Notes under the pieces: generated by a model
What the model saw: only the letters and a program-made list of their open reading frames with translations
What the model was told of the DNA's origin: nothing
The model's database searches: none
Origin: Flavobacteriales bacterium
GTDB lineage: Bacteria; Bacteroidota; Bacteroidia; Flavobacteriales_E; Vicingaceae
Assembly: GCA_015075325.1 (NCBI GenBank)
Contig: JABTUP010000012.1
Location: 34,308-98,307, forward strand
DNA: 64,000 nt
Reading direction: 5' to 3'
In this document: positions 44,296 to 52,840 of the stretch, in pieces
How the letters are laid out: each line of letters starts with the position of its first letter
Position numbering within the stretch: the first letter of the stretch is position 1
Program-made: the position numbers and the translations under genes

Positions 44296-46128
44296 TTATT
44301 TTTCCTCCAATAATTCGTTGAATTTTGCTTTTAATTCTTTTACAGTAAAAGGTAAACCTTGTACTTTGTTGTATTGCTCGTAGTTAAATTGTGGCAACAC
44401 CGCTCTTAAATAATTGGCAAACTGCCCTTTGTTTAATTCACACACTAAAATTTTATCGAATTTCGAAAATATTTCAGCGGTGTTTTTTGGTAGCGGATTG
44501 ATGTAGTTAAAGTGCGTAAAAGCAATGTCTTTACCTTCTTTTTGAAGTTCGTTTACTGCACCAAATAAAATTCCAAACTGACCGCCCCAACCAACAACCA
44601 ATAGTTTTTTGGCATCTTTACCTTTGTAGCGTTGTTCTGGAATGAAGTTGGCAACACGAGCAACTTTTTCGCTTCTAATGTTAACCATTACTTCGTGGTT
44701 TTGAGGATTGTGAGAAACACAACCTGTACATTCGTCTTTTTCTAAACCTCCAATTCGGTGTTGCATTTCTGGAGTTCCAGGCACCACCCATTTTCGAGCT
44801 AATTTTTCATCATCTCTATTGTACGGACGCCAGCTGGCATCTTTTGTTTCTAAAGTTAGCGGTTTTATCTCGGGAAGCTGGTTTAATGTTTTAATTTTCC
44901 ATGGTTCAGCTCCGTTTCCTAAATAACTTTCGGTTAGTAAAATTACTGGAGTCATGTGTTCTAAAGCAATTCGGGTAGCTTCAAAAGCCCAATCGAAACA
45001 ATCGGCAGGTGTGCTTGCTGAAATTACTACTACCGGACTTTCACCATTTCTTCCCCAAATGGCTTGCAACAAGTCGCTTTGTTCGGTTTTGGTTGGTAAA
45101 CCAGTACTTGGTCCGCCTCGTTGTACATTTACAATAACAATGGGCAATTCGGTCATTACGGCTAAACCAATGGCTTCGGTTTTAAGTGCCATTCCAGGGC
45201 CTGACGTTGTTGTTACAGCAACATTTCCTGCAAAAGCAGCTCCAATAGTTGAACAAATACCAGCAATTTCATCTTCGGCTTGAAAAACCTTTATTTCTGC
45301 CCACTTGTGCTTGGTTAGTTCGTGCATAATATCGGTTGCCGGAGTAATAGGATAAGAACCTAAAAACAATGGTTTTCCTGCTTTTTTTGCTGCAGCCATT
45401 AAACCCCAAGCTGTTGCTTGATTTCCTGTAATATTTCGATAAACACCTGGTTTTTTCTTTGCTGGCAAAACGGTAAAAGATGATTTTATTGCTTCTACAG
45501 TTAAGGCATAATTATAACCCGCTTTTAACGCAATAATATTGGCTTCACCGATGGTTGGATTTTTTTTAAATTTTTGCTCAAAAAAAGCAATGGTTTGCTC
45601 TAATGGTTCGCTAAACAACCAAAAAACCATACCCAACGTAAACATGTTTTTGCAACGATCGGCACTTTTATTATCTAAACCCAAATCGGCTAAAGCAGCT
45701 TTGGTTAAAGAAGTAATAGGAGCATCAATAACTTTGTAATCGGAAAGCGATTCATCTTCTAAAGGGCTGGTTACAAAACCTGCTTTTTCAATGTCTTTTT
45801 TTCCGAATGAATCGACATCAATTAAAATGGTGCAAGCAGGTTTAAGGTTATGCAAATTAGCCTTTAAAGCAGCCGGGTTCATGGCTACTAAAACATCTGG
45901 AGCATCGCCAGGACTATGCACCCCGCTTGTTCCAAAATGAACCTGAAATCCAGAAACACCAGCTACAGTTCCCTGAGGAGCTCTAATTTCTGATGGAAAA
46001 TCTGGAAAAGTTGCTATTTCATTACCTAATACAGCAGTGGTATCCGTAAATAATGTTCCTGCTAGTTGCATGCCATCACCCGAATCGCCTGCAAATTTTA
46101 TTACTACACTTTCTAATGTTGTTTTCAT
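44296..46128 (-). CDS. korA: 2-oxoacid:ferredoxin oxidoreductase gamma-alpha fused subunit (KorA-like)
   Basis: A 610-residue protein. The gamma domain (about 1-180, KFAGDSGDGMQLAGTLF) is fused to the alpha domain (about 210-600, GSYPITPATDIMHELTKH, TTTSGPGMALKTEAI, QRGGPSTGLPTKTEQSDL). The ATG at 46128 (MKTTLESVVIKF) is chosen. The upstream GTG at 46140 would add four residues that lie in the dispersed repeat at 46134-46286. Together with KorB it oxidises a 2-oxoacid, most likely 2-oxoglutarate, and reduces ferredoxin. Confidence 0.9.
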   Translation of the reverse strand: MKTTLESVVIKFAGDSGDGMQLAGTLFTDTTAVLGNEIATFPDFPSEIRAPQGTVAGVSGFQVHFGTSGVHSPGDAPDVLVAMNPAALKANLHNLKPACTILIDVDSFGKKDIEKAGFVTSPLEDESLSDYKVIDAPITSLTKAALADLGLDNKSADRCKNMFTLGMVFWLFSEPLEQTIAFFEQKFKKNPTIGEANIIALKAGYNYALTVEAIKSSFTVLPAKKKPGVYRNITGNQATAWGLMAAAKKAGKPLFLGSYPITPATDIMHELTKHKWAEIKVFQAEDEIAGICSTIGAAFAGNVAVTTTSGPGMALKTEAIGLAVMTELPIVIVNVQRGGPSTGLPTKTEQSDLLQAIWGRNGESPVVVISASTPADCFDWAFEATRIALEHMTPVILLTESYLGNGAEPWKIKTLNQLPEIKPLTLETKDASWRPYNRDDEKLARKWVVPGTPEMQHRIGGLEKDECTGCVSHNPQNHEVMVNIRSEKVARVANFIPEQRYKGKDAKKLLVVGWGGQFGILFGAVNELQKEGKDIAFTHFNYINPLPKNTAEIFSKFDKILVCELNKGQFANYLRAVLPQFNYEQYNKVQGLPFTVKELKAKFNELLEEK

Positions 46129-46133
46129 AATTA

Positions 46134-46286
46134 AGCCCACCCCAGCCCTCCCAAAGGGAGAGAGTTACCAACACACATGCCATAATTGCAAGCCTGTTGA
46201 GGAGTATTATTTTTATGGTTTATATTTTCATATTCTATTGTTGAATCTCTACATAAGTCCCTCTTTCGGAGGGGTTGGGGAGGTTA
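46134..46286 (-). repeat. CCCTCC dispersed repeat, copy 1
   Basis: A 153-base element between korA and the dehydrogenase/hydratase gene. Its two GC-rich ends (ccctcccaaaggg at one side, cctctttcggaggggttgg at the other) flank a middle with ccaacacacatgcc. It ends in the stop codon of the next gene. Confidence 0.75.
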
Positions 46287-48287
46287 TTCTCCTTTGTATT
46301 CTACTTTTTTACCAATTGAAGTTAATCCAAGCATGGCATCTTTGGTTGAAAAAATATCTACTAATTTGTCTAATTCCGATGAAGGTCCTTTTGCAGCATC
46401 AATCAATTCTTCAGCAAATTTCATAGCAATAGGAGCTTTAAAACTCATGGTTTTTGCCATTTTTTCAATACTTTCTTTATCAATATCGCCATTTTTATAT
46501 TTTCCGTTAATGATGGATTTAAAGCTATTTTTTTCATAAAAATCAGCAATGGCTTTCCAGTTGGCACTTAGTTTTGGTGTTGATTTTGTTGGCGTTAGAG
46601 TTGCTCCTGAGATATAATCAAAAATGTCGGAAGGTTGAATAACTTCATCAATTAAACCAATTTCTTTTGCTGTTTTTGCATCAAGCATTTGACCTGTTAA
46701 AACCAAATATTTTGCTAAACCTTTACCAATTCTTAATGCTGTGCGTTGAGTTCCGCCAAGCCCTGGATAAATTCCAATACCGGTTTCGGGGAAAGCAATT
46801 TTAGTTTTTGGAACGGCAAGTAAAACATCACAACAAAGTGCTAATTCCATACCTCCGCCTAAAGCTAATCCATTTAAAATACCGACTACTTTTTTCGATG
46901 ATTTATCGATTTTTTCCAATACATCTTGTCCGTATTTGGTAAAAGTTACAATATTGTTAAGTGAAGATGCTTTCATGTTTTTTACAAAAAATTTGATGTC
47001 AGCACCTGCCACAAAAGCTTTACCCGAACCCGTTAAAATAATGGTTTTAATGTTTGGCATAGCATCGGCTTGCGAAAATTTACAGTCCAACTGCCCCATA
47101 ACTTCTTCGTTTAAAGCATTCATGTCTTCTGGTCTGTTCATGGTAATAGTAGCAACGCTTCCATTAATGCCAAGTGTAACAAACTCCATTTTCCAATGAT
47201 CAGCTTTTATACCATTTGGAACAGGTTCGTTATAAATTTTAGCAAATTGATTTACAATACGTTTTACTTCAGTTTCGCCGTATTTATTCATTAAATCTAT
47301 TGGACCAAAACGCCATCTTAACCCAATTTTAGCTCCTCTGTTCAGGTCGGTTGCGGTACACACTTTTTCATCTAAAATTTGAGAGCAAACAAACAATGTA
47401 CAACCTAAAATTCGGTCGTTAACGGCTTTTTCTTTTTCAGGAGAAATAACTACTTCACCAGTACCGCTTAAGTCCCAGTTTTGTTTGCTGGCTACTTGTT
47501 CTTCTAGTTTTTTAGCTACTTTGTAAGAAGGACCAAAATGTTCTAAGGTTTTTTGAGCATGTAAAGCGATAGGCACGCCTGTTGCATTCATCAACGCAAA
47601 TGGTCCCATGCCAATACCAAATGTTTTCATGCAAATGGTATCAATTTCTGCAATGGTGCCAATTCCTTCTTCTAACATTTTACACGATTCGTTGAGCCAT
47701 GGCACAAAAAATCGGTTAACAGCAAATCCATAAGCATCAGCAGTATAAATGGGATCTTTACCCGAAAGCACAGAAAATTCATAAACTGCTTTAGTAGTTT
47801 CTGGAGAAGTTTTTTCTCCTGGAATAATTTCAACCAATCGGTTTTTTGCTGCGTGATAAAAGTAATGCAAACCAACAAATCGCTCAGGATGAGATACTGA
47901 TGCAGCCATTTCTGTTACAGAAAACGACGAGGTATTGGTTGCCAAAATTGTATCAGCAGAAACTATTTTATCAAGCGTTTTAAACAACTCGCATTTTACA
48001 TTAAAATCTTCGAAAATGGCTTCAACAATTAAATCGCAATTTTTTAAATCGTGTTGATTTACTGTACCTTTAATGTTGTTAAGAATCTTCTCAACTTTTT
48101 CTTGAGTAAAGATTTTTCGTTCAACGCCTTCTTCTAAAATAGAACGAATACCTGAAATTCCTTTATCAATGTATTGCTGTTCTCTGTCGTTTAGATAAAC
48201 GGTAAAACCTTCTTGAGCAAATTTTTGAGCAATGGCAGCACCCATGGTTCCTGCACCTACTACTCCAACGGTATTTATTTTTTTCAT
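46284..48287 (-). CDS. Bifunctional 3-hydroxyacyl-CoA dehydrogenase / enoyl-CoA hydratase (dehydrogenase first)
   Basis: A 667-residue fusion. The N-terminal half is a 3-hydroxyacyl-CoA dehydrogenase (GAGTMGAAIAQKFA for NAD; VEAIFEDFNVK; ATNTSSFSVTEMA; GLHYFYHAAKNRLVEII). The C-terminal half (from about 355) is an enoyl-CoA hydratase (AFVAGADIKFF, NGLALGGGMELALCCD). In FadB/FadJ the hydratase comes first; here the order is reversed, as in some archaeal-type crotonyl-CoA hydratase/dehydrogenases. In this operon it would oxidise 3-hydroxypimelyl-CoA and handle later enoyl-CoA steps. Confidence 0.88.
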   Translation of the reverse strand: MKKINTVGVVGAGTMGAAIAQKFAQEGFTVYLNDREQQYIDKGISGIRSILEEGVERKIFTQEKVEKILNNIKGTVNQHDLKNCDLIVEAIFEDFNVKCELFKTLDKIVSADTILATNTSSFSVTEMAASVSHPERFVGLHYFYHAAKNRLVEIIPGEKTSPETTKAVYEFSVLSGKDPIYTADAYGFAVNRFFVPWLNESCKMLEEGIGTIAEIDTICMKTFGIGMGPFALMNATGVPIALHAQKTLEHFGPSYKVAKKLEEQVASKQNWDLSGTGEVVISPEKEKAVNDRILGCTLFVCSQILDEKVCTATDLNRGAKIGLRWRFGPIDLMNKYGETEVKRIVNQFAKIYNEPVPNGIKADHWKMEFVTLGINGSVATITMNRPEDMNALNEEVMGQLDCKFSQADAMPNIKTIILTGSGKAFVAGADIKFFVKNMKASSLNNIVTFTKYGQDVLEKIDKSSKKVVGILNGLALGGGMELALCCDVLLAVPKTKIAFPETGIGIYPGLGGTQRTALRIGKGLAKYLVLTGQMLDAKTAKEIGLIDEVIQPSDIFDYISGATLTPTKSTPKLSANWKAIADFYEKNSFKSIINGKYKNGDIDKESIEKMAKTMSFKAPIAMKFAEELIDAAKGPSSELDKLVDIFSTKDAMLGLTSIGKKVEYKGE

Positions 48288-48401
48288 CTCCCCTCTTTTA
48301 TTCTCCCCAGAGGGGAGAAGGTTAATAATGTATTTATTAATTAATTCTTTTTATGTGCCTCATCATTAGCCCCTCCTTCGGAGGGGTTGGGGAGGCTTTT
48401 A
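48288..48401 (-). repeat. CCCTCC dispersed repeat, copy 2
   Basis: A 114-base, divergent copy between the dehydrogenase gene and dch. It keeps both GC-rich ends (ctccccagaggggag and agcccctccttcggagggg) but a shorter middle. It reaches into the stop codon of dch. Confidence 0.7.
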
Positions 48402-49172
48402 ACAATTCTCCCAAACTGGTTGTCGTTTTTCTAAAAATGCGTTAATTCCTTCATTTGCATCATTGGTTTCCATGAGTTGTTTTACATACATGTATTCCAA
48501 CTGAGGTAAAAAATTGCCTAACACATGATTAAACTTAATTCTCGATGCTTTTACAGCATAACGCAATGATGAAGCACTTTTTGGGACAATATTTTTTTCT
48601 ATCCATTCATCAACAGCAGTATTTAGAGCATCTTTATCCTCAAAAACCTGATTAATTAATCCTATTTGATGAGCCTCTTCAACACCCATTGTTCTACCAG
48701 AAATTAACAATTCTTCGGCACGAGCCAATCCCAATTTTTCAGGCAAAATAACCGATGCTGGTGGTGGAAAAACACCTAACACAATTTCGGGTTGCCCCAT
48801 TTTTGCTGTTTTATCGGCAAACAATAAATTACACATGATTGCCAATTCCATTCCTCCGCCCAAACATTGTCCCGATATTTTTGCCATGGTTGGAATACCC
48901 AAATCCATGATTCCAAAAAATAATTGATGGAATGTTTTAATCATGGTTTCAGCCAATTCTTTGGTATGTTCTGGAACACTTGCTCCAAACGAAAAATGTT
49001 TTCCTTCTCCTTGAAAAGTAATGAATTTAAGGTTTTTGTTTTGCTTAAATTGCTTAAAACAATCCAAAATCTCTAGCATCATTACGTTGTCCAATACGTT
49101 TCCTTTTCCATCATCTAAAAGAATGTTGGCAACAGTATTGTTGTGAGTGTATGTTAATTTTATTTTTTCCAT
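48399..49172 (-). CDS. dch: Cyclohexa-1,5-diene-1-carbonyl-CoA hydratase
   Basis: A 257-residue crotonase-fold protein that adds water to the first dearomatised product of benzoyl-CoA reductase. The stretch FSFGASVPEHTKE, then FHQLFFGIMDLGIP, then GQCLGGGMELAI and GQPEIVLGVFPPPASVILP is close to Dch/BamR proteins. The frame could extend to 49217 (MCWKSLPFGEARRGY), but those residues are encoded by repeat copy 3, so I take the ATG at 49172. It sits between oah and the dehydrogenase fusion. Confidence 0.85.
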   Translation of the reverse strand: MEKIKLTYTHNNTVANILLDDGKGNVLDNVMMLEILDCFKQFKQNKNLKFITFQGEGKHFSFGASVPEHTKELAETMIKTFHQLFFGIMDLGIPTMAKISGQCLGGGMELAIMCNLLFADKTAKMGQPEIVLGVFPPPASVILPEKLGLARAEELLISGRTMGVEEAHQIGLINQVFEDKDALNTAVDEWIEKNIVPKSASSLRYAVKASRIKFNHVLGNFLPQLEYMYVKQLMETNDANEGINAFLEKRQPVWENC

Positions 49173-49335
49173 ATAGCCCCTCCTAGCCTCCCCAAAGGGG
49201 AGGGATTTCCAACACACTTGCCATAGTTACAAGTTAAGTTGGTAGTTGTTAATTTAATTGTTTAAATAATAACATATTTATTTATTTTGAGCCTCTACGT
49301 TAGCCCCTCCTTCGGAGGGGATGGGGAGGCTTTTA
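49173..49335 (-). repeat. CCCTCC dispersed repeat, copy 3, running into the oah coding end
   Basis: A 163-base copy with both GC-rich ends and the middle ccaacacacttgcc. Its right end (49290-49335) is inside the oah gene and encodes residues LPIPSEGGANVEAQ, so the repeat has changed the C-terminus of Oah. Confidence 0.8.
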
Positions 49336-50417
49336 AACTGTGGTGAAATTTTTCTGTGTAATTCGTCATTCCATTCGTGACCCTCTGCTAATAACTGACG
49401 AAGTTTTACAAAATCAACTTCTCTATCGTTTTTCGGCCCGAAATTGAATGCACGGAAACCAGCTTTCGCTTCGGTCATCATGTTTAATGCTAACCATTCA
49501 CGGCTACTTTCTTTGTTCATATCCCAATGTTCTAGTTTTTTCTTACGAACTTCGGTAAGTGTTTTGTGTAAGCAATTTGGGAAAGTATGTAGCAATTTAG
49601 CTACAAACTTGTTAATCAATTCATCTAATTTCGATAAATCAACTTCTCCTTTTGCCATCAGCTCTTTACCTTTAGCTAATTCTTCACCTGTTTTCATGGC
49701 TCCAAAAATTACTCTTCCGTATTCATCAGCATATTTTTCAATGTTTACCAATGGGTTGGGAATAAATTTTCCGTCAACTTTTAATGCTGGAGCTATATCG
49801 GTTATTAATCCTATGTTAAGTGCTTGATGTGCTGTCCATGGTTCGCAAAGTGTTAACGAAGCCATTGCTCTTTCAACACCCACATATAAATGTAAAAAAT
49901 CGGTTGCACCACCAATGGCAGCACTTCCATGTTTTGGACCAGCTTGTCCGAAACGAGCTAAATCTGAAGCTACAGTAAAATCGCACGCCATTCCTATTTC
50001 TTGTCCGCCACCAATTCGCATTCCGTTTACACGAGAAATTACGGGTTTTTCGCATTTTAAAATGGCTGAAACCATATCATTAAACAATCTCATATACTGA
50101 GAATATTCTTGTGGCTGACCAGAGTAATATTCAGCATACTCTTTCGTATTTCCACCTGTACAAAATGCTTTGTCTTCAACACCTGTAAAAATTACTGCAA
50201 CCACGCTTCTGTCGTTTGATGCTTCACCAAATGCCATGATAATTTCTTTTACCGCTTTAGTAGTATAAGAATTGTATTGTTTTGGGTTGTTTAGCATAAT
50301 CCATGCATTGAAAAGTCCTTTTACAGGAGTTCCATCAATGTTTAAACATGGTCTTAATTCGTAAATGATGTCGGTATATTTATACCCTTCTACAATGTTG
50401 TGATTATTGAATTCCAT
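49278..50417 (-). CDS. oah: 6-oxocyclohex-1-ene-1-carbonyl-CoA hydrolase (BamA/Oah)
   Basis: A 379-residue ring-cleaving hydrolase of the crotonase fold, the standard marker of anaerobic benzoyl-CoA degradation. Diagnostic stretches are NPKQYNSYTTKAV, GVEDKAFCTGGNTKEYAEYY, VNGMRIGGGQEIGMACDF and FGQAGPKHGSAAIGG. It converts 6-oxocyclohexene-carbonyl-CoA to 3-hydroxypimelyl-CoA. The last about 15 residues come from a dispersed repeat. It lies between had and dch, its partners in the pathway. Confidence 0.96.
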   Translation of the reverse strand: MEFNNHNIVEGYKYTDIIYELRPCLNIDGTPVKGLFNAWIMLNNPKQYNSYTTKAVKEIIMAFGEASNDRSVVAVIFTGVEDKAFCTGGNTKEYAEYYSGQPQEYSQYMRLFNDMVSAILKCEKPVISRVNGMRIGGGQEIGMACDFTVASDLARFGQAGPKHGSAAIGGATDFLHLYVGVERAMASLTLCEPWTAHQALNIGLITDIAPALKVDGKFIPNPLVNIEKYADEYGRVIFGAMKTGEELAKGKELMAKGEVDLSKLDELINKFVAKLLHTFPNCLHKTLTEVRKKKLEHWDMNKESSREWLALNMMTEAKAGFRAFNFGPKNDREVDFVKLRQLLAEGHEWNDELHRKISPQFKSLPIPSEGGANVEAQNK

Positions 50418-50512
50418 ATTTTTAAGTTTATAAAGTTTAAAAGTTTATAAAGTTTAAAGTTCATCAAGTTTGTAAAGTAGTATTTCTATTTGGCTTTACT
50501 AACTTTTTACTT

Positions 50513-51571
50513 TCAACTCAAATCTGGTACTAATACCGAGCGTTTAGTGTATTTATGTGCTAACGTGTTTTTAAATACTTCATTAATTTGACTCAACGGG
50601 AAAGTTTGAACAAAGTCTTTTATTTCGAGTTTTCCTGTCGCAATTAAATCTACTACTTCAGGATATAATTCAGGTTTGCAACCCCATGTTCCAATTAATT
50701 TTGCATCGAAAGCCATTAAGTTACTTAAACGCACTTCTAGTTTGTTCATGGTAAATCCAACAATACTTAATGTAGATGTGAATGTAATTAAGTTAAAGGC
50801 TAAATCCTGACCAGGAGCAGTTCCAGAAAATTCAAAGATTTTCCAGCCGTATTTTGGAGCTCCTATTTCTTTAGCAATTTCCTTTACTTTGGCTTTAATT
50901 TCTTTGATATCTAATCCTTTCGAATTAAGTGTGGCATCAACACCATTTTTCTTCGCTTGAGCTAATTTTTCATCGTTTATATCAATAGCTAATACTTTGG
51001 CCCCCATAATTTTGGCAATTAAAGCTCCATAAACACCAACACCTCCAACGCCAATACAGATAGCTAAGTCGCCTTTTTCAATTTCTGATTTTTTCATTAC
51101 CTGATAAGGTGTTGAAATAGCATCAGCAATTACCGAAAGCTCTTCTAGTTTATATTTTTGTAAAACTGAGTCTGGGACTAAACACAAATACTGATGAGGA
51201 ACTTTGATATGTGTAGCAAATCCTCCATGAAAATCGTTTCCAGGCATCAATTGATTTTGACACATGTTACTTCTTCCTTTATTACATAGTTCACAGTTTC
51301 CACAAGGCAATACAGCTGGAATTATTACATTTTTTCCTTTTAAATGTGTTGGACCCTCTGTTACTATACCGCTGATCTCATGACCTAATGTTAAAGGCAT
51401 TTCTTTTTTTGTTCTCACACCATCGTGCCAAAAACTTAAATCGGTGTGACAAACGCCACAACCAGCAACTTTTACAAGTGCTTCGTGCTCATTTATTGAA
51501 GGCATTTCAGATTCTACTAAAGAAAAATCTTCCTTTAAACCTCTCATCTGCCATTGTTTCATTTTTTCCAT
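50513..51571 (-). CDS. had: 6-hydroxycyclohex-1-ene-1-carbonyl-CoA dehydrogenase
   Basis: A 352-residue zinc alcohol dehydrogenase-type protein: GCGVCHTDLSFW (catalytic zinc), PCGNCELCNKGRSNMCQ (structural zinc) and GVGGVGVYG (NAD binding). Among zinc dehydrogenases the specific call rests on FHGGFATHIKVP and on position beside oah and dch. It would oxidise the Dch product to the ketone that Oah cleaves. Confidence 0.87.
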   Translation of the reverse strand: MEKMKQWQMRGLKEDFSLVESEMPSINEHEALVKVAGCGVCHTDLSFWHDGVRTKKEMPLTLGHEISGIVTEGPTHLKGKNVIIPAVLPCGNCELCNKGRSNMCQNQLMPGNDFHGGFATHIKVPHQYLCLVPDSVLQKYKLEELSVIADAISTPYQVMKKSEIEKGDLAICIGVGGVGVYGALIAKIMGAKVLAIDINDEKLAQAKKNGVDATLNSKGLDIKEIKAKVKEIAKEIGAPKYGWKIFEFSGTAPGQDLAFNLITFTSTLSIVGFTMNKLEVRLSNLMAFDAKLIGTWGCKPELYPEVVDLIATGKLEIKDFVQTFPLSQINEVFKNTLAHKYTKRSVLVPDLS

Positions 51572-51577
51572 AACTAC

Positions 51578-52837
51578 TTATAAATTACAGTTTTCAAATA
51601 ATATTGCAGTACCTTGCCCACCGCCAATACAAGCTGAGGCAATACCATATTTCACTTTTCTTAAGTTCATTTCTCTTGAAATGGTTAACGATAAACGAGT
51701 TCCTGTGGCAGCTAATGGATGTCCTAAAGCAATAGCTCCACCATTAACATTACAGATATCGCGATTTAAACCCAATTCTTTTTCACAACCAATAAATTGA
51801 GCAGCAAAAGCTTCGTTTATTTCAATTAAACCGATATCAGCTAAAGTTAACCCCGCCATTTCTAATACCAAACGAATTGCTGGTACAGGTCCCAACCCCA
51901 TTACGCGTGGATCTAATGCACTTGTAGCAGATGCTACTACTCTTGAAAGTGGTTTTAATCCTCTTTCTTTTACAAAATCGCCATGAGCAACAACTACAGA
52001 TGCAGCTCCATCGACAATACCGCTGGAGTTGGCAGCAGTTTGTACACCATCTTTTGCAAACACAGAAGGCAATTTTGACATCGCTTCTAAATCGGCTGGG
52101 CGAACATTTTCGTCAGTACAAAAATCTACAGCATGTTTTGGCAATCTTACTTTTCGAGATACCAATCCTTCAATTGCAAATTCTGCTGAGTTCATTTTTA
52201 TTACTTCTCCATCAAAAAAACCTCTTTTATGTGCAGCAATGTATCTATCAATTGAAAGCTTGGCAAATTCATTTGCATCATTTTTGGTGATGCCGTGTTT
52301 TACTGCTACATTTTCGGCAGTACAGCCCATTGGTACAGCTGCCGTATCATTTAATGCTTCCCAAAGCATGTCTTTAAAATCAATTTTTCCTAGCGGATAA
52401 CCCATTCTGTTACCGAAACTTACGGTTGGCGATAAGGTCATGTTTTCTGTTCCTCCACACAAAGCTGTTTGAGCTTTTCCTAATGAAATTTGTTCGGCAC
52501 CAGCAATAATGGTTTCAAAACCAGAGCCGCAAATACGTTGTAACATAACTGCAGGAATACCTTCAGGAATACCCGAAAACAAACCAATATGACGAGGTAA
52601 GAAGTACGAATCGGCAGAACTTTGTCCGATGTTGGCATACATTACCTGGTCAATATCTTCCCCTTTAATTCCTGATTTTTCGATGGCAGCTTTTGTAGCA
52701 TAAATTCCCAAATCGGTTGGAGAAACCTGTCCCAGTGTTCCGCATAATTTGCCAAATGGAGTTCTTGCTCCATTTACAAGGTAAATGTTATCGTAAGTTA
52801 TTCCAAATCCTTTTTTCTTGTCGTGAAATCCTTTCAT
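51578..52837 (-). CDS. Acyl-CoA thiolase
   Basis: A 419-residue thiolase. The acyl-accepting cysteine is C103 in RICGSGFE. NVNGGAIALGHPLAATGTR carries the His-Pro motif, and ACIGGGQGTA the second active cysteine. Probably performs the last thiolytic cut in the beta-oxidation of pimelyl-CoA intermediates. It lies six bases after had (had starts at 51571) and three bases before the fusion gene. Confidence 0.92.
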   Translation of the reverse strand: MKGFHDKKKGFGITYDNIYLVNGARTPFGKLCGTLGQVSPTDLGIYATKAAIEKSGIKGEDIDQVMYANIGQSSADSYFLPRHIGLFSGIPEGIPAVMLQRICGSGFETIIAGAEQISLGKAQTALCGGTENMTLSPTVSFGNRMGYPLGKIDFKDMLWEALNDTAAVPMGCTAENVAVKHGITKNDANEFAKLSIDRYIAAHKRGFFDGEVIKMNSAEFAIEGLVSRKVRLPKHAVDFCTDENVRPADLEAMSKLPSVFAKDGVQTAANSSGIVDGAASVVVAHGDFVKERGLKPLSRVVASATSALDPRVMGLGPVPAIRLVLEMAGLTLADIGLIEINEAFAAQFIGCEKELGLNRDICNVNGGAIALGHPLAATGTRLSLTISREMNLRKVKYGIASACIGGGQGTAILFENCNL

Positions 52838-52840
52838 AAT

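Noticed and set aside
49173..49217. N-terminal extension of the dch protein
   Set aside because: The residues are read from a dispersed repeat; the ATG at 49172 starts the conserved hydratase.
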